A stretch of 64,000 nucleotides of DNA from NCBI GenBank assembly GCA_036023115.1, contig JAYKKT010000073.1, forward strand, positions 13,703,001-13,767,000. Direction: 5' to 3'. Each line of letters opens with the position of its first letter. Within the stretch, counting starts at the first letter, position 1. Positions 40,446 through 56,860 of this stretch are shown here, piece by piece. Under the pieces are notes generated by a model. It saw only the letters and a program-made list of their open reading frames with translations. It did not search any database and was not told the DNA's origin. The translations under genes and the position numbers were made by a program. The stretch is from Brasenia schreberi (Eukaryota > Streptophyta > Magnoliopsida > Nymphaeales > Cabombaceae).

Positions 40446-42605
40446 TTGATCAAAAGTTTTCATGAAAAAAAGATAAATCAAGACCCAAACGACAGTATAG
40501 TCCGGCGTGCGTGTGCGTGGGTGGTATAACATGTCCTCCTCAAACTCTTTTAACTATATATAAAAAGACATGTTAGTTTGTTACATTCATCTAAACTTTG
40601 TATCCTTTATTCCAAAAGTCTCATATTTTACTTTTTATATTTTAGAATTCTTATTTATATTAATTAAATATATAAATATATTAACATGCACATTAAATGT
40701 ACCTCACATCCAACACAAAAGCGATAGTGGTCACCTGTGAAAGACAAAAGGGCCCCTCTTTTTCGCCATTTTGCGATGAGATTGATCTACATGGTATCAC
40801 CTTGCAGCATTTCCAATGGGGACCCGATTCATGGTGACCGAGGGTGAAACAATGAAAGTGGCTGCAGAGCCTAGACGGGTCCTTCTCACCAGGATTGATT
40901 CCAACGACAGTGACTGCCATTTATTATTTATTAGAAGATCAGAGAAAGCCAAAGGAAATCGACTGACTTGTGGGAAATAACATCAATAGTGGTAGAAAAC
41001 GACCCCCACTGGACCCTATTTAAGGCTTCATATAAATGGCCGGAAACAGGTTGGAATAATTTCCACCTTCAACGGGTAAATCACAGAACTTTGCAGTCTA
41101 TGTACTGATAGGCATCTTAGAGGAATCAATGACGGACAAGGAAAGAGAAGATGATGACCACAGCAACAGTGAAAACAAGGGGAATCGATATATTAATAAT
41201 ACGACAGCATGAAGCATTCCACTTAACTGCGTGTCGTGGTAATGTTTTTTTCCATAAGAAAAGCTTCGTTGTGTGCATTGAATGTGTGGGGAAGGATGAA
41301 GGTTGACATGATGGTGGTGGCTTACACCCTTCAAGAATTCACCAGGCGCTTGAATATACAATTTAATTAGCACGATGGAATGACGACAATGGTAGTATGA
41401 ACGTATTAAAAAACTGAAGTAGAGATTTTACCAAAAAGAAAAGAAAGCAGGCAACGGCTACTTTGTTCTATTGCACCTAGTTTTCCTCTCCCTTTAAGTT
41501 TCGCGTCCGGTGAACTTCTCGACGTGGTGTTAACGTTTGACGGTGAACCTGCTCCCCTTCGCCACTCGATTTGATTAGGGTATCATTCACGCATGCACAT
41601 ACATGGGAAAACCGGATCCTGCCTATTTTTGACGTGGTTTCTCATGTCGTTTATCGCTTTCTTATAATAGTAGTGTAATTTAAAAAATTTAAGAAAACTC
41701 ATACCTCAAAAAACAATAATAGGGTATAAAAGAGCAACGACAAAAGCGGATAGGATCTAATTGTTTTATTCATATATATAATAAAATATATAATTTTATT
41801 GAATAAAATAAATAATCTTAGACTTACTTTTCCAATATTTTAATTACTATATATTTTTTCTAAAATTTTGGATTATTAAAGTATTTTTATTAATATATTT
41901 TAATACTATTTAGCTCGAAACCTTGTTTTTCTAATATTAAATGAATCAAGGTTTATATTCAATAATTAATTACTAAATTACGTTATATTAACAATAATAA
42001 TTATATTATTTTATGTTAATGTTATTATTTATTATTAATCAATATCTTTCATAAATGAGTCTTTATTTATATTCTTGGGCGATTTCCATGTAACCATCAT
42101 TATGAAACCACGTTTGGATTCTAAAAGAACGGGACATATCAGAGATTATGTTAAAAGAAATTGTTTTCTGAAATCTATTATATAAGGTATAGTTGTCTTA
42201 GTAATAAGTTCCTTAATCTTGCACCAAGGCGGTTATGACTTTAATGCTTATAATTTTCAATCCTACATTGCTAATATTCTTTAATGGTATAGTATATAAA
42301 TTTTTAATAGAAATAAAAAAAAGGTGTCATATATGCATAAAAAACATGGTTTTCCATCGCAGACAATGCATAGGATACCAATGTGATGAGTTTCGAAAAT
42401 TCATTGTAGCAATCGAATTAAAAAAAAAAGTTTAGGGTGCTAATCTAAAGGTTTCTAATAATAATATGGTGGTATTGTGAAGTTTTCTCTTAATTGTTTT
42501 ATCATCTTTTTCTTCTTTTCTAAGAAGAAAGCGTAGAATTAGTCCATGTATACAGTGAAGTTATATAAAAGATTTAGCCCGAAGAATACATGTTTGACCC
42601 ATGCA
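40446..42605. other. Long intergenic stretch, no gene supported
   Basis: AT-rich, in places almost pure A/T (41700-42060). A TATA-like cttcatataaatggcc at about 41027 is followed by a 27-codon ORF at about 41130, too short and unsupported to call. No domain seen. Confidence 0.5.
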
Positions 42606-42920
42606 GGGGTGAGCACTATTCGGATATAACTGAACAACCAAATCGAACCAAAATTTTTATTTCAGTTTGGTTCTATAGAAAATCGGTTCGGGTTCGGATT
42701 CGGTTTACATTATTATAAAAAAATATGTTTATCAGTTCGGTTCGGTTTCTAAGGTTTGAAAACCAAATAAACCACAACCCAAATATAAATATATAAGTGT
42801 ATATGTATATGCATATACATATATACATATATATGTTTATATATACACATGTATGTATATATACCTTTACATATATATCTGTATATAATGTATATATATG
42901 TACATATATACATATACATA

Positions 42921-43002
<82 letters not shown>

Positions 43003-43180
43003 ATTCAGTGGCAAGCCTCCTTGCACCCATTAGGTGTTTCTAATTATTTATTCATAATGTACTTTATTTACTGTATACTTTGGTTGATGGTTTAGAATAG
43101 GGGTGTTCATCGAATCACCAAAAGCGAACCAAAGTGGTAGTTTGGTTCTGTTCGGTTCTAGCAGAAAAAAACCTAACAGT
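42606..43180. repeat. GGTTC-rich repeats flanking a long (TA)n microsatellite
   Basis: 42606-42775 and 43095-43180 are GGTTCGG/CCGAAC-type repeat pieces. Between them is an imperfect TATACA/TATG block, then about 39 TA units at 42923-43000. Confidence 0.7.
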
Positions 43181-44314
43181 TAATTTGAAGTACCGGGGAT
43201 CAATTTTAGAACATCGAATCCATCTCCTTGTTGATGCCATTTGAGAAGTTTTCAAACAACAAAACTTCTCAATACAACAATGCACAGGCTGGAAACCGTC
43301 TTTCCATTCTTTCTACCTTCCCAAATTGAGCCTTAGAAAAGTAAATGATCAGTAATTTGCATTTCATTTTTTATTTTGTTTTTGAACACGTTATGTTATT
43401 TTTTATATAAAATTTGGTGATTGAAAATTATTATTTAGCAAATTGTTTAAGTTATTCTAATAATTAAATCATTACAAAATGTACAGCTGAATCGGAACTG
43501 GGTTCAGGTTCAGCATGGGAAATCCTAAATATCTTTGATCGGGTATATGACAGGTACTTTATAGCATACCTGACTATACATACATACATATACATACAAT
43601 ACATATTACATATACATATATATGGAATTTTCAACTATTTAACATTAAATGTTTTCAAATATTTGGATCATATTTACATTGGGTCAATTTCAATCATTTT
43701 TTTTATTCTTAACAATGTTGCTGGGATTAGAATTGGGGATTAGGGCACGTCCTGCCCACCCCATTACCCGTGGAGAAAGTAGATTCAATCCCCCATTCAT
43801 CCCTGCAGGTAATGAGGCAGGTACAAGGCACAAAACTAAGGTTCTGATATGGGGTCTGGTAAAGCTATACCTGTCCAAGACCACCCCCATTGCCATCCCT
43901 ATTCCAAGCTAATCTCTAGATTGCTTTCAAACAATAAGTAACAGATCAATTGCTTCTACAGATGTCTGGAAACTGGGTTTCGATTTTTTCAATATTCCCA
44001 AATGGAGCCTTAAGAAAGTAAAAGATCAATTGTTTGCATTTTTTTTCAAATTTGGTGACTAAAAATTATATTTTGGCAAATTGGTTCAAAATAAAATGTC
44101 ATTCTAATAATTAAATCCTTACATTCTTTTAGTTTAAGTATGTTTAGATTCAAAATGGCCCCTTTCATAATATGGCTAGCAACAAGTATCCAGGTAAGGC
44201 TGGGAATTGGACCGACTAGCTCATGGTACACTTTGTTCTTAAGCTAATTTGACCTAAATTACTTACGTTGCACTTCGTGATCTACGCAAACAAACTATGC
44301 TGGCTTGTAAATCT
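43181..44314. other. Intergenic; G/C-run-rich repeat near 43710-43910
   Basis: 43710-43910 resembles the GGGG/CCCC-rich block at 3575-3720. The segment caaaacttctcaatac..ccaaattgagccttagaaaagtaaatgatc near 43260-43350 recurs in diverged form near 43970-44040, pointing to a local duplication. No gene. Confidence 0.45.
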
Positions 44315-44390
44315 ATCTAATGCCCTGGGAATCGAACTCGCGCTCTGCATCTGGTGAGTCAAGAGTGGGCTAATGCCTTCGGTGCTTTTC
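44315..44390 (-). repeat. tRNA-like SINE piece (type B, minus strand)
   Basis: Minus strand reads GCATTAGCCCACTCTTGAC (box A like) and GAGTTCGATTCCCAGG (a near-perfect box B). Confidence 0.5.
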
Positions 44391-44777
44391 TATCCTCCTA
44401 TTTAAGGGGAGCATCCGGAATGAATGACAAGTTTTTCAGTGCACGCTCTTTCCGTATCTCTGTATTTGATGAAAGTCTTAATTAGAAACTCTTTGTTTTT
44501 CGTAGCTCTCCTTACCTCTGCCCCATATTTTTTTTAGACAGATTGTTAGTTTGGCATGTGTACCGTTCCACATGTAAGATGTGGGTGCGTATAAACATAT
44601 ACACATACGCACCCGCGAACACATGCAAACATACACCATCAAATTCGGAAACTTTGATAGGTTAGTTGATAGGCATGTTTTGTGATTGATCTGTCAACAT
44701 GCCTTCTCGAAGAGAAAATAGGAGTTTAATTTTGATAGGCTTTTTCTAAATTAGGTCATCCTCAGTTCAGCATAGTT

Positions 44778-44814
<37 letters not shown>

Positions 44815-45111
44815 TGTCTGTCCTGAGTTGCAGACAGGTGAAACATCTAATAAGCTTATTGTTATGTAACCATGATTTTCAATACAGTAGCTTCATCGGG
44901 AAGGGAAAAAAGGAAGCAATAGGTGGTCTCTCGATACAAATGAAGTCGACAAAGAAAAGAAATGAAGGAAGAAATGGGAATACAATTATAGGGAGGTGCC
45001 CCAAAGAAGGAAGTGGAAGATGTCTGAGAAAAACGTTGATTGCATTGCTGCCAATTGAACAGATGGGACTTAACAGTTTCGGAGCAGGCCGGCCGGGGCA
45101 GATGGGGATCA
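44391..45111. other. GAPA downstream region with (CT)n
   Basis: Holds (CT)n at 44785-44811. 44814-45111 is probably the 3' UTR of GAPA (read leftwards). The plus-strand ORF here (44814-45338) is a shadow. Confidence 0.6.
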
Positions 45112-47902
<2,791 letters not shown>

Positions 47903-48249
47903 GGAGTCTTCTTCTCACCGTTTGCCGGGGAACAGGGGAATCACTTGAGCTGAAGGATAAGATAAGTAACGAGGGAGTGAGCTGGTTTTGTGCAAAGCAG
48001 AGGATGATAAAAGAGGAGATGAGATTGAGGATAGCCTCAGACGCAACGAGTGGCTGCCGTTGGGTAAGCAGCAGAGCCCACGGCTCTATGATTGATTAGC
48101 ATAAACTCTCAGAAGAGAGAAAAAGAGAGAGGGGAAGGGAGGAAGTACTAAACGAGAGAACCAGAGGAGCGTGTTTGTGTGGTCAGCAGGACATGTGGTA
48201 GTGGACGTTCTTCTGTGGCAACGTGGGGAGATCCGAGAGGAACCGCCAC
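47903..48249 (-). promoter_or_regulatory. GAPA upstream/promoter region
   Basis: Between the GAPA start and the duplicated segment. Holds an ACGT core (ggcaacgtgggg, about 48217) and the I-boxes; no clear TATA box could be chosen. Confidence 0.4.
47956..47966. promoter_or_regulatory. Double I-box (GATAAGATAAG) upstream of GAPA
   Basis: Two GATAAG motifs sharing one G, 54-64 bases upstream of the GAPA start codon. I-boxes are common in promoters of light-regulated photosynthetic genes. The site could lie in the promoter or in the 5' leader; the transcription start is not known. Confidence 0.5.
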
Positions 48250-49045
48250 GCCGTCCATCAAATGGCGATAACATGAGGCGCGCAAGAACCACTACTAAGA
48301 TCCTATCTCACCTTCGGGAATATATATGAGTTTTAATATATATTTGTTGATTTTTGAGACAATGGTAGAGATTTGAATTAAAAAAGTAATATTATACTCT
48401 TATGTATTAAACTAAAAGTAATTTAAATTTTTTACAATTGATTTATGAAGTCAAACAGTAAAACTATTTATCTAATATCTATAGAGAGAGAGAAAGAGAG
48501 AAGGTTGATGATGAAAAGCTATTCATACGTAAACTTTATTCAAGCAATCTCAACAATTCATATCTTTTAATCAAATATTTGAGATTAGTTTGGATAGAAT
48601 TTGTAAGAATCCTTCACCTTCTTTTTAAGAGCACAAGAAGAACAGTGATGCCATCCATCAAATGGTGATAACATGAGGCACACAAGCGCCTTTATGTAGA
48701 TCCTATCCAACCTCCAGGATATATATATGAGTCCTAAATGTGTAATATCTTTCAATACATAATCTTATATAAATATTTTATTATTCAATCTTTAAGATCA
48801 ATGTTAGAGATTTGAATTAAAAGTAATATTATACTTTTATATAATAAATAAAAAATAATTTAAAATTTTACAGTTGATCTCAGAAATCAAATAGTAAAAA
48901 TATTTATGTAAAGGTATGCATATGATGAAGACATCACATATATATATAAAAAGAGAGAGAGAGAGAAAGTTGACGATAAAAAAACATCCATATACAAACT
49001 TTATTCAAACTAGTCTCAACAATTCATATCTTTTAATCAAAGTGG
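48250..49045. repeat. Duplicated ~390-bp segment carrying a TIR element
   Basis: Copy A 48250-48590 and copy B 48652-49045 share, in order: ccRtccatcaaatggYgataacatgagg, gatcctatc, tagagatttgaattaaaa, gtaatattatac, aaagttga or aggttga, catacaaactttattcaa-like and caacaattcatatcttttaatcaaa. They have diverged by many changes. Inside copy B, 48764-48803 and 48871-48913 are inverted repeats of each other (about 40 bases), so the core is a small TIR/MITE-like element; copy A has a decayed version. Confidence 0.78.
48764..48913. mobile_element. Small TIR element (MITE-like) inside copy B
   Basis: Left arm cttatataaatattttatta.. and right arm (reverse-complemented) cttta.ataaatatttttact.. pair over about 40 bases, with weaker pairing beyond. 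AT-rich 65-bp core, no coding capacity. Superfamily not determined; no clear target duplication. Confidence 0.55.
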
Positions 49046-49336
49046 GTTTTGAAGATCAACCCGCTAGAGTTTGATCCAGCCAGGTACGCTTTTTCTTCCT
49101 TTTGCTAACAGTCTTGGGTATTCTTTCCTTGGAATTAAAGTTGTCCGGTGTTGGAAAAACTAAATAGGCGAATATGCTGCTGACTTACTTGATGCAAAGA
49201 AAAAGCTAAAGCCAAATTCAATCAAATTTTAATAGATTTCTAATTGTATTTCGTTGACACTTCGTGATCCCAAACATCTCTATTCTTCAATTATATAACG
49301 GGGTTATTGGGTTGAACGCCACTCCATAAACACACA

Positions 49337-49376
<40 letters not shown>

Positions 49377-49794
49377 GATATTGGACCAAACATTTTCAAA
49401 CAAAAACTTTGTCAAAGGACATTTTGAAAACTTGGGGAATAGCACTTTAAATATTGTTACAATTTGGAACACGTATCTCATATCAGAAAACTATCCAATC
49501 AAAACAGTCATGGCTGCAATTAAAGAATGCGAGCTTCATGACATGAAAGAATATGTTAATGGATGAACTCTAATTTCAAAGCAAGACTAACTTTGTAGAT
49601 TATGAGGGTAGAGACCAACTTGGCAAGTCACAGACACAAGACAGGAAATCTTGTGAATTTTAACTTGCACGACCAAGCACACTAGTTCTTGTAAAGCAGT
49701 TTGGTGTACTATGGCCAAAGATAGTGGAATCATTTTTGAATAATCCTATATATATTTTCATAAAAAGTAAGGTTGACACTAATTGCATCTTTTG
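49046..49794. other. Intergenic with (CT)n
   Basis: Holds (CT)n at 49341-49373. The 61-codon ORF following it has no motif. Confidence 0.5.
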
Positions 49795-50370
49795 TAATGA
49801 AAGTTTTAAATACCTTAGATCATTTTTCAGAGTCAGAGAAAGATTGATGGAGATGTTACATATAGTTTGGTTAAAATAGAGAAGTGCATCATATATCCTA
49901 TGTAACAAGAAAATACCATTAAACTTAAAAGGTAAATATTATAGAGCGGTAATTAGACTCGCTATATTCTATGATTCTTATCGTTGGATAGTTAATCGTC
50001 ATGTATAAAAGATATCTATAACATAAACAAAATGTTTAGATAGATGAGTAGTCACGCTTAATTAGGTTATTAGAAATAAATTGAGAGTGACACCAATAGA
50101 TAATAAAATGAGAAGAAATCGTTTAAGATGGTTTAAGTACATAGAAACACGAGCAAAAGAATCTCTCATGAAAAGGCATGAGAAACTAGATTGTAAAATT
50201 GTTAAAAGAGAAAGAGAAAGACCACAAAAATATTGGAAGAAAACAATAATGATCTAGCTTATATGCTTAGTTATTTGTTAGCATGTCACATGATTTAACT
50301 CTATGAAAATAAAGAATCCATGTAGCGGACCTCATCAGTATTAGAAAAGGTGTAGTTATTATTGTTTTTA
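49795..50370 (+). mobile_element. RTE LINE 3' fragment, 5'-truncated
   Basis: Follows the copy at 61960-62530 block by block: gaaagttttaaatacctta, attgatggagatgtta, acttaaaaggtaaatattatagagc, the V/A-V-N region, agaaataaattgagagtgacaccaatagat, aatcgtttaagatggttt, ccacaaaaatattgg, caaagaatccatgtagcgga, aaaaggtgtagttattattg. Many stops. Confidence 0.82.
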
Positions 50371-51660
<1,290 letters not shown>

Positions 51661-51664
51661 AGGG

Positions 51665-51672
51665 TATAAATA
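51665..51672 (+). promoter_or_regulatory. TATA box of the HIPP gene
   Basis: TATAAATA within gggtataaatagatgg, 186 bases before the ATG. Transcription would start near 51695-51700, giving a leader that contains the (CT)n run at 51707-51750, a common feature of plant leaders. Confidence 0.7.
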
Positions 51673-51705
51673 GATGGGAGGACTATTCTCTCTCAGCGAG
51701 ATGTG

Positions 51706-51751
<46 letters not shown>

Positions 51752-51850
51752 CGGAGTAGATATTGCCGTGCATTGAGAGTTCGGGGGTTTGACGAATAAG
51801 GAGATTCATCGCCTGCTTCTTGAGAAAAAGATAGCTAGTTCATTCCCGGG

Positions 51851-52090
51851 ATGGCCGAGAAAACGCAAAACTGCAAGGTACAGATCTAGCGTCGACATTA
51901 GTTACTTCACATAGGACTCCTTCCTTTTAATTTTTGCTCTTTCTCCATCATTCTGAGCTGGATTTTGAGGACTGATGTGGCTGGTTTGATGCTTTGCTTC
52001 AGCAGTGGGAACTTAAGGTAGCTTTACATTGTGAAGGTTGTGCAAGAAAAGTGAAAAAGGTTTTACAAAGCATTGGTGGTAAGCTTGATC

Positions 52091-52127
<37 letters not shown>

Positions 52128-52862
52128 GTTTGTGTGTATGTGCGCTCAATTGAATTATGTTTTTCGTTAAAATTTGTCAATACTTGCATGGAATTCATGA
52201 GAGTAAGAAATCTTGAGACAATCTTTTATTTACGCCTCGTTGGTGGTGTTGTGTTTGAAACAGGGGTATACAGGGTAACTGTGGATTCAGCTAAGTCGAA
52301 GGTGACGGTTGAGGGCGAGAGCAACCTGAATCCCGATGTCCTCGTCAAGAAGTTGACGAAAATCGGAAAACCTGCCGAGTTATTGCTGGAGGATCAGAAA
52401 CGCAAGTCTTCCAACGATGAGAAGACGCCGGTGCCCTCCCAGAAAGTTGGCGGTGATAAAGAGGAGAAGAGGAAGAAGGACATAGAAGATGCTGCAGATA
52501 GCAAGCATGAAGGAGAACAAGCAGACGATGGATGCAGCAATACCACGTCTTCGTCTGCCTTTCTTTATAGCAGCACCGTGGAAGCTACAGTGGCCAATGG
52601 GTGCAGTGTTGATGCAGAGGTTAGGCAGGATCTGAGTCATCCCCAACCACCAGACAGAGTCACCATGTACCCTTTAAATTACCCAGGCTTGGTTAATCAT
52701 TACGCAGTACAATATCAGCCAGCGATCGATCCATACGGCGCCCCAGGGCAATTAGTTTACCATGCTCAGATGCCGCAGTACGCATACGCGCCACCTGCTG
52801 ATCTACGCTTTAACACGGACATGTTCAACGATGAGAATACCAACAGCTGCACCTTGATGTGA
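51851..52862 (+). CDS. Heavy-metal-associated isoprenylated plant protein (HIPP)
   Basis: Three exons, 51851-51877, 52003-52078 and 52264-52862 (GT-AG), 233 residues, MAEKTQNCK start. HMA (Atx1-like) domain at about 13-75, with LHCEGCARKV giving the metal-binding C-x2-C pair Cys19/Cys22, then VYRVTVDSAKSKVTVEG. A Lys/Glu-rich charged linker follows (about 80-120), then a Pro/Tyr-rich tail (YPLNYPGLVNHYAVQYQP). It ends CTLM, a CaaX box whose Cys230 should be isoprenylated and tether the protein to membranes. HMA plus CaaX defines the HIPP family, found only in plants and linked to metal handling and stress. Intron 2 holds a (CT)n repeat (52092-52125). The frame is intact; which HIPP subgroup is not determined. 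Confidence 0.95.
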
Positions 52863-54374
52863 GATCGCTCCCAATCACGTGGAATTCCTACTAAAGAAAT
52901 CTGGCCTTCGTTAAGTATAATTCAACCATGGAGAGTTCTTTTAGCTAGTTTAGGAAGCACAGGCAAAGCTAGCAGAAACTGGGATTTGTAAGATCTTCTC
53001 GGGTACCTTTTGTATTTTTTGAGAACTCAAGGCATGACATTTATTGTTCATTTCTTATTACTTTCATTCGTCTCCTTCTGTACAATGTGAATAAGTTGAA
53101 GGCGATTATAAATGATACTTTCAGGTGGTGTCTGTTATAATATCAGCTGCCTGACTCACCACAAGTTAGAGATCGCTTAAATTGATTTTGTGTGTGTACG
53201 TGTATGTGTTTTCAATTTTCTGTGTATTAAAGTGAGCACTCATCTCGTAGTATATGAACGCATTCATGGGTGTTGGCGCAATACTTTTGCAGGACATTGC
53301 TGCTGACCACAACTTTGGACAGAGAGTTGGCAACTTCTGCGGCTTAACTTTGGAATTGTCCGTTTTCATTGATGCATATTGACGATGGTGTTGTAATGGC
53401 TGTAAGAATTTTATTTTGTGTATTATTTACACAACCATTGTGCCATTAGCTTGTATTTGAGCTGTAAGGTCTAGCTTTCCAGCTAGGATCTTTCAAGCCT
53501 GCTTGCTCCCCAAGGAAGAAAATGGAAACCAGGAGGTATCAAAAGGACGAATTAAATAAGAAACTAAGAAAAGAAACAGAGTTCTTTTCCATTAACCTTT
53601 TGGGCTTTCCTCCATCCACACTTCGGTATCCACTGCGCAGATGAACTTTTGCATGGGCCTTCAACAACTTCAAGAGCTCTCTCAAATGGTTGGCGTATAT
53701 AATTGTAAATTTATGAACCTTTTATTCCTACCGCAAGAAGCATTTTGTTTGAGGACCAACCAATGAAATAAAGGTGACAAGGAGCCATTGGTAGTTTGAT
53801 TAATGTTATGTCAATATCTTATATGTTTGCAGAAATATATATGTGTGTATGTGTGTATGGTGGGATCCTCTTTCCTTTTTTCGATCGAAGTTGGAACTAA
53901 AACCAGCAAATAAAAATTTATTATTCGGCCCTAGCTTTGTGCTTGCTGTTTTGGTTCCTTCATTGTTGTTATACATGAATTCTCTGAATTTCTACTGCTA
54001 ACTGTCGCCACCTCTCGAGAGTCCCTTTGCTTCATACTTCTAGATAAACAACTTTCTTTTTAATGGTTATTAATTTGGATTGTTGATGTATATAATAGTG
54101 GACCTAGCATAATTCAATGATCGAAATAACACTATTGTTGACAATAATCAATTTTCAGTGATTTAAGTATGAAAATATGAGCTTCTAACAGTCAAAAAAT
54201 AACCAAACGAATGTGGTTTAATGTGCTGAAATCGCTGATGCAACCGCCCCCCAAAAGTTCCTTTCTGTCCCAATTTTTATTTTTGGATGTCCCAATTGCT
54301 TATATAAATTATTAACGAGCATTAAACCAAGCCAAGATACAGCTACAGGTGCATCATGTTCTCACAGGGGGATT
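52863..54374. other. HIPP 3' flank and intergenic DNA
   Basis: 3' UTR probably to about 53110. The rest is non-coding by eye; no gene or transposon domain found. Confidence 0.5.
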
Positions 54375-54550
54375 CAGACCATGGCTAGGTAAAGTGGAGT
54401 ATGCTTGTGAGGTTATCAAAGTTGATGAGAGAAGAAAATTGGAAGTAGCCATTAACCAGTTAGATGAACTTGTTATTCAATAGTATCAACGGCTTGACAA
54501 TGTCACTCCAATTACTCGGCCTTTTTTCAAAGAAAAGCTTTGAAAAGGTT
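54375..54550 (+). mobile_element. LTR-retrotransposon gag fragment
   Basis: One frame reads WLGKVEYACEVIKVDERRKL, then EVAINQLDELVIQ-stop-YQRL and PFFKEKL. This is the Ty3 gag pattern 'W....E..F.V..V.EE.K...A...L.G.A..WYQ......W..FK..L..RFG'. The stop falls where the conserved Trp is expected (TGG to TAG) and the end is frameshifted. No LTRs. A SINE follows 8 bases later. Confidence 0.55.
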
Positions 54551-54557
54551 TGGGTCG

Positions 54558-54695
54558 AGCACCCATAGTGTTAGCTCAATCGCAGGGTGCTCTAGCACTG
54601 TTGCTGCTGGTGGGGAGCTCGATTCTCAAGCGGTGCATGCTTATTGTGTGTGTGTTTTAGGCTTTGGTCTCCTCTTGTAACAAAATAAAAAAAAA
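54558..54695 (+). repeat. tRNA-derived SINE (type A), A-tailed
   Basis: agcacccatagtgTTAGCTCAATCGCAGGGTGC (box A), GGGGAGCTCGATTCTC (box B), tgtgtgtgttttaggctttggtctcctcttgtaac, A-rich tail. One of the two best-preserved copies, nearly the same body as 10581 and 13491. Confidence 0.8.
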
Positions 54696-55000
54696 GTTTG
54701 GGTTTGAATTCACTAGTGAACCCCTATGTAGAATTAAAGAATTTAGGGCAAACATGAGGATTTGATAATCTGAATGTTGATCGCAAAATTAATAAAGGTT
54801 TTCACTTTTTCTGCGCACTGATCATTCCTTATGAAATCGACCACCCCCATTTTTTGTTTCTCCTTCTAGTTTTGTTTCATAAGGTAACCAGTATCTTCTA
54901 TATACTCAACAATTAATTAATCATCTAGATACACGAACATAATAGAGCACCTGAAGAAATTACACATATACAACATACACCACACCACGTACACACATAT

Positions 55001-55034
<34 letters not shown>

Positions 55035-56411
55035 CATTACCAGTTCCGGTTTTAGAACTTGTAAAAATTGTTAAAAATTTAAAATATAAAAAGTATTGGA
55101 AGTGAACGGGGTGGTCCCCTGTTCCGGACCTGATTTTGGTTTTAGTAGATTCTTGACCTAGCTTGATTCGATTCTTGTTGCTACTAGCGCTTATGTTATT
55201 CACTCATGTTGAACCATTACTTTTTGAGTGGATAAGTATAACTACATTGTCTTACACACTTTTGGTGAGCATGTAAGTAGTTATGTCCCATTTGATTTTC
55301 CATATATATATATATATATATACATGTGTATGTGTGTATGCACATACTGGGTGAACTCTTGTTAATGCCATACATATACCGTTATGTATACAAAAAAAGG
55401 ATACCTATATAAGATTTTCAACATAGAAGATACAAACCAAGATATAGAGGTTGTACAAGATGGAGAAATAAATATATATATTTGAGTTATATAATTAAAA
55501 ACCATGACCCCATTTATAGACTTAATGCAAGAGAAATTTATGGGTCCTTTTCAGACATCTAACAAGATTAAGTGGCTTGCCTTGCAAGTTGTAAGAACTT
55601 GTACATTGAAATAAGATATTAAATGGTTACCTGTTAACCAGACAATCACAATAAAAAAACCGATACTAATTATACAATATGTTGTCCTTCGCATCGTCGA
55701 TAGACAAATCAATTCCATAAGTTGTAAGAACTTGTACAATTTTGGATGTCATCGACATTCGGGTAAGGGCTAATTCTCGGGCCACGGCTTATGTAAACTG
55801 GGCAGTCTGGGACATGGTCTGAACTACCAGGCAAGGGCTTTGCACCAGAACCTGGGTCCAACTAACAATGAACATATATTTCTATCGAAGGTAGATTTGG
55901 GATTTGGGTCGGATACGTGCATTTCTGGGTCATATGTTCGTTTTCAAATTTACCAAAAGATATTGGTAGGTAGGTTTTGCAATGCAAGTTCGGCTGGTTG
56001 CTGTAGAAGTGGGAAAAGGGCGGGTAGGGTTAGCCCGGGTCTGGGTTGGGCGGCAAAAGGATGCCCGTGATTGTGGCGGGAGTAGCGGTTCGAAGTTTCT
56101 TTTCTGTTTGGTGCGTTTTTGCCCTATTATCTGCCGGGGCCCTTCCTCTCCTCTTTACCCCTTGCGATTTTTGTTTTCTCCGCCCGGGTTTCGCCTTGCC
56201 CTTCTTTCTCCCGAGTGCGGCCCATCGATTCCTTGGGTTTCTATTCTTGAGTATTTCTCATATCGATCGGAGATTCTGATCGTGCCGGCTTCATGATCAT
56301 CGATATATTTATACCCAATTCTTCATTCATTCCATTCTTTGTTCAAGTCTTCCCGTTTCTTGGTTGATTTTGCGTGAAAATTGTTCTTTAACGATCCTAA
56401 TCTGCAATCCC
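54696..56411. other. Intergenic with microsatellites; upstream region of the FHA/TDP1 pseudogene
   Basis: (TA)n-(GA)n at 54999-55035, (TA)n at 55302-55321. 55030-55180 is GGTTC-type repeat. 55780-56290 becomes GC-richer; the ORFs there have no motif and may be old leader sequence. Confidence 0.5.
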
Positions 56412-56499
56412 ATGCTCCAGAAGGAATCCGGCGATTTTCGGCACGACGATCAATTGGGCTCTTCCTCGGGAAGTCTCGTCCGGGATGCTTGCGCTTGAC

Positions 56500-56860
56500 A
56501 ACCACGGGTTCTCCGTTCATCTCCTTACGAATCCGTTCCTTTGAGTGCGGGTAGGGTGTACACTTTCGGTAGGGAGAATAGGTGGTGCGATTTTTACTTT
56601 ACGGATCGCCGCTTTAGTAGGCATCATTCGCCGCGTTATTCGATGGAGTCCTTCGCTCTTCTTCACAATCGGAGGCGGACAAGGCAAAGAGAAGATTACA
56701 TCAACCCAATCTTTTCATAGCTCGGATGGGTTCCAAACGTTCTCTGAACGGAATTTATATGAACGGTTGTAGGCTGAAAGGACTTGCCGTCATTCAGTTA
56801 TCTGCCGGCGATTCGATCTCGATTTCGCTTGTTTGTGGCAACGACTCCGATCGTGGTCTT
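56500..56860 (+). pseudogene. FHA-domain part of the disrupted gene
   Basis: Frame 1 (56556 on) reads VYTFGRENRWCDFYFTDRR then FSRHH, the FHA core with the Gly-Arg and Ser-Arg-x-His motifs. The following strand, LFDGV.. to MGSKRSLNGIYMNGCRLKG (Ser-x-Asn-Gly motif) and LSAGDSISI, is in another frame, so one base has been lost (or two gained) near 56613. Apart from that the match is good, so the frameshift could be young or an assembly error. Confidence 0.78.

Noticed and set aside
41027..41215. Small gene with a TATA-like box and a 27-codon ORF
   Set aside because: Too short, and the spacing and composition are unremarkable.
42749..43095. ORFs made of Tyr-Ile or His-Thr repeats here and at 1646, 24668, 26180, 29913 and 50670
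   Set aside because: They are translations of (TA)n, (GT)n and (CT)n microsatellites and have no coding value.
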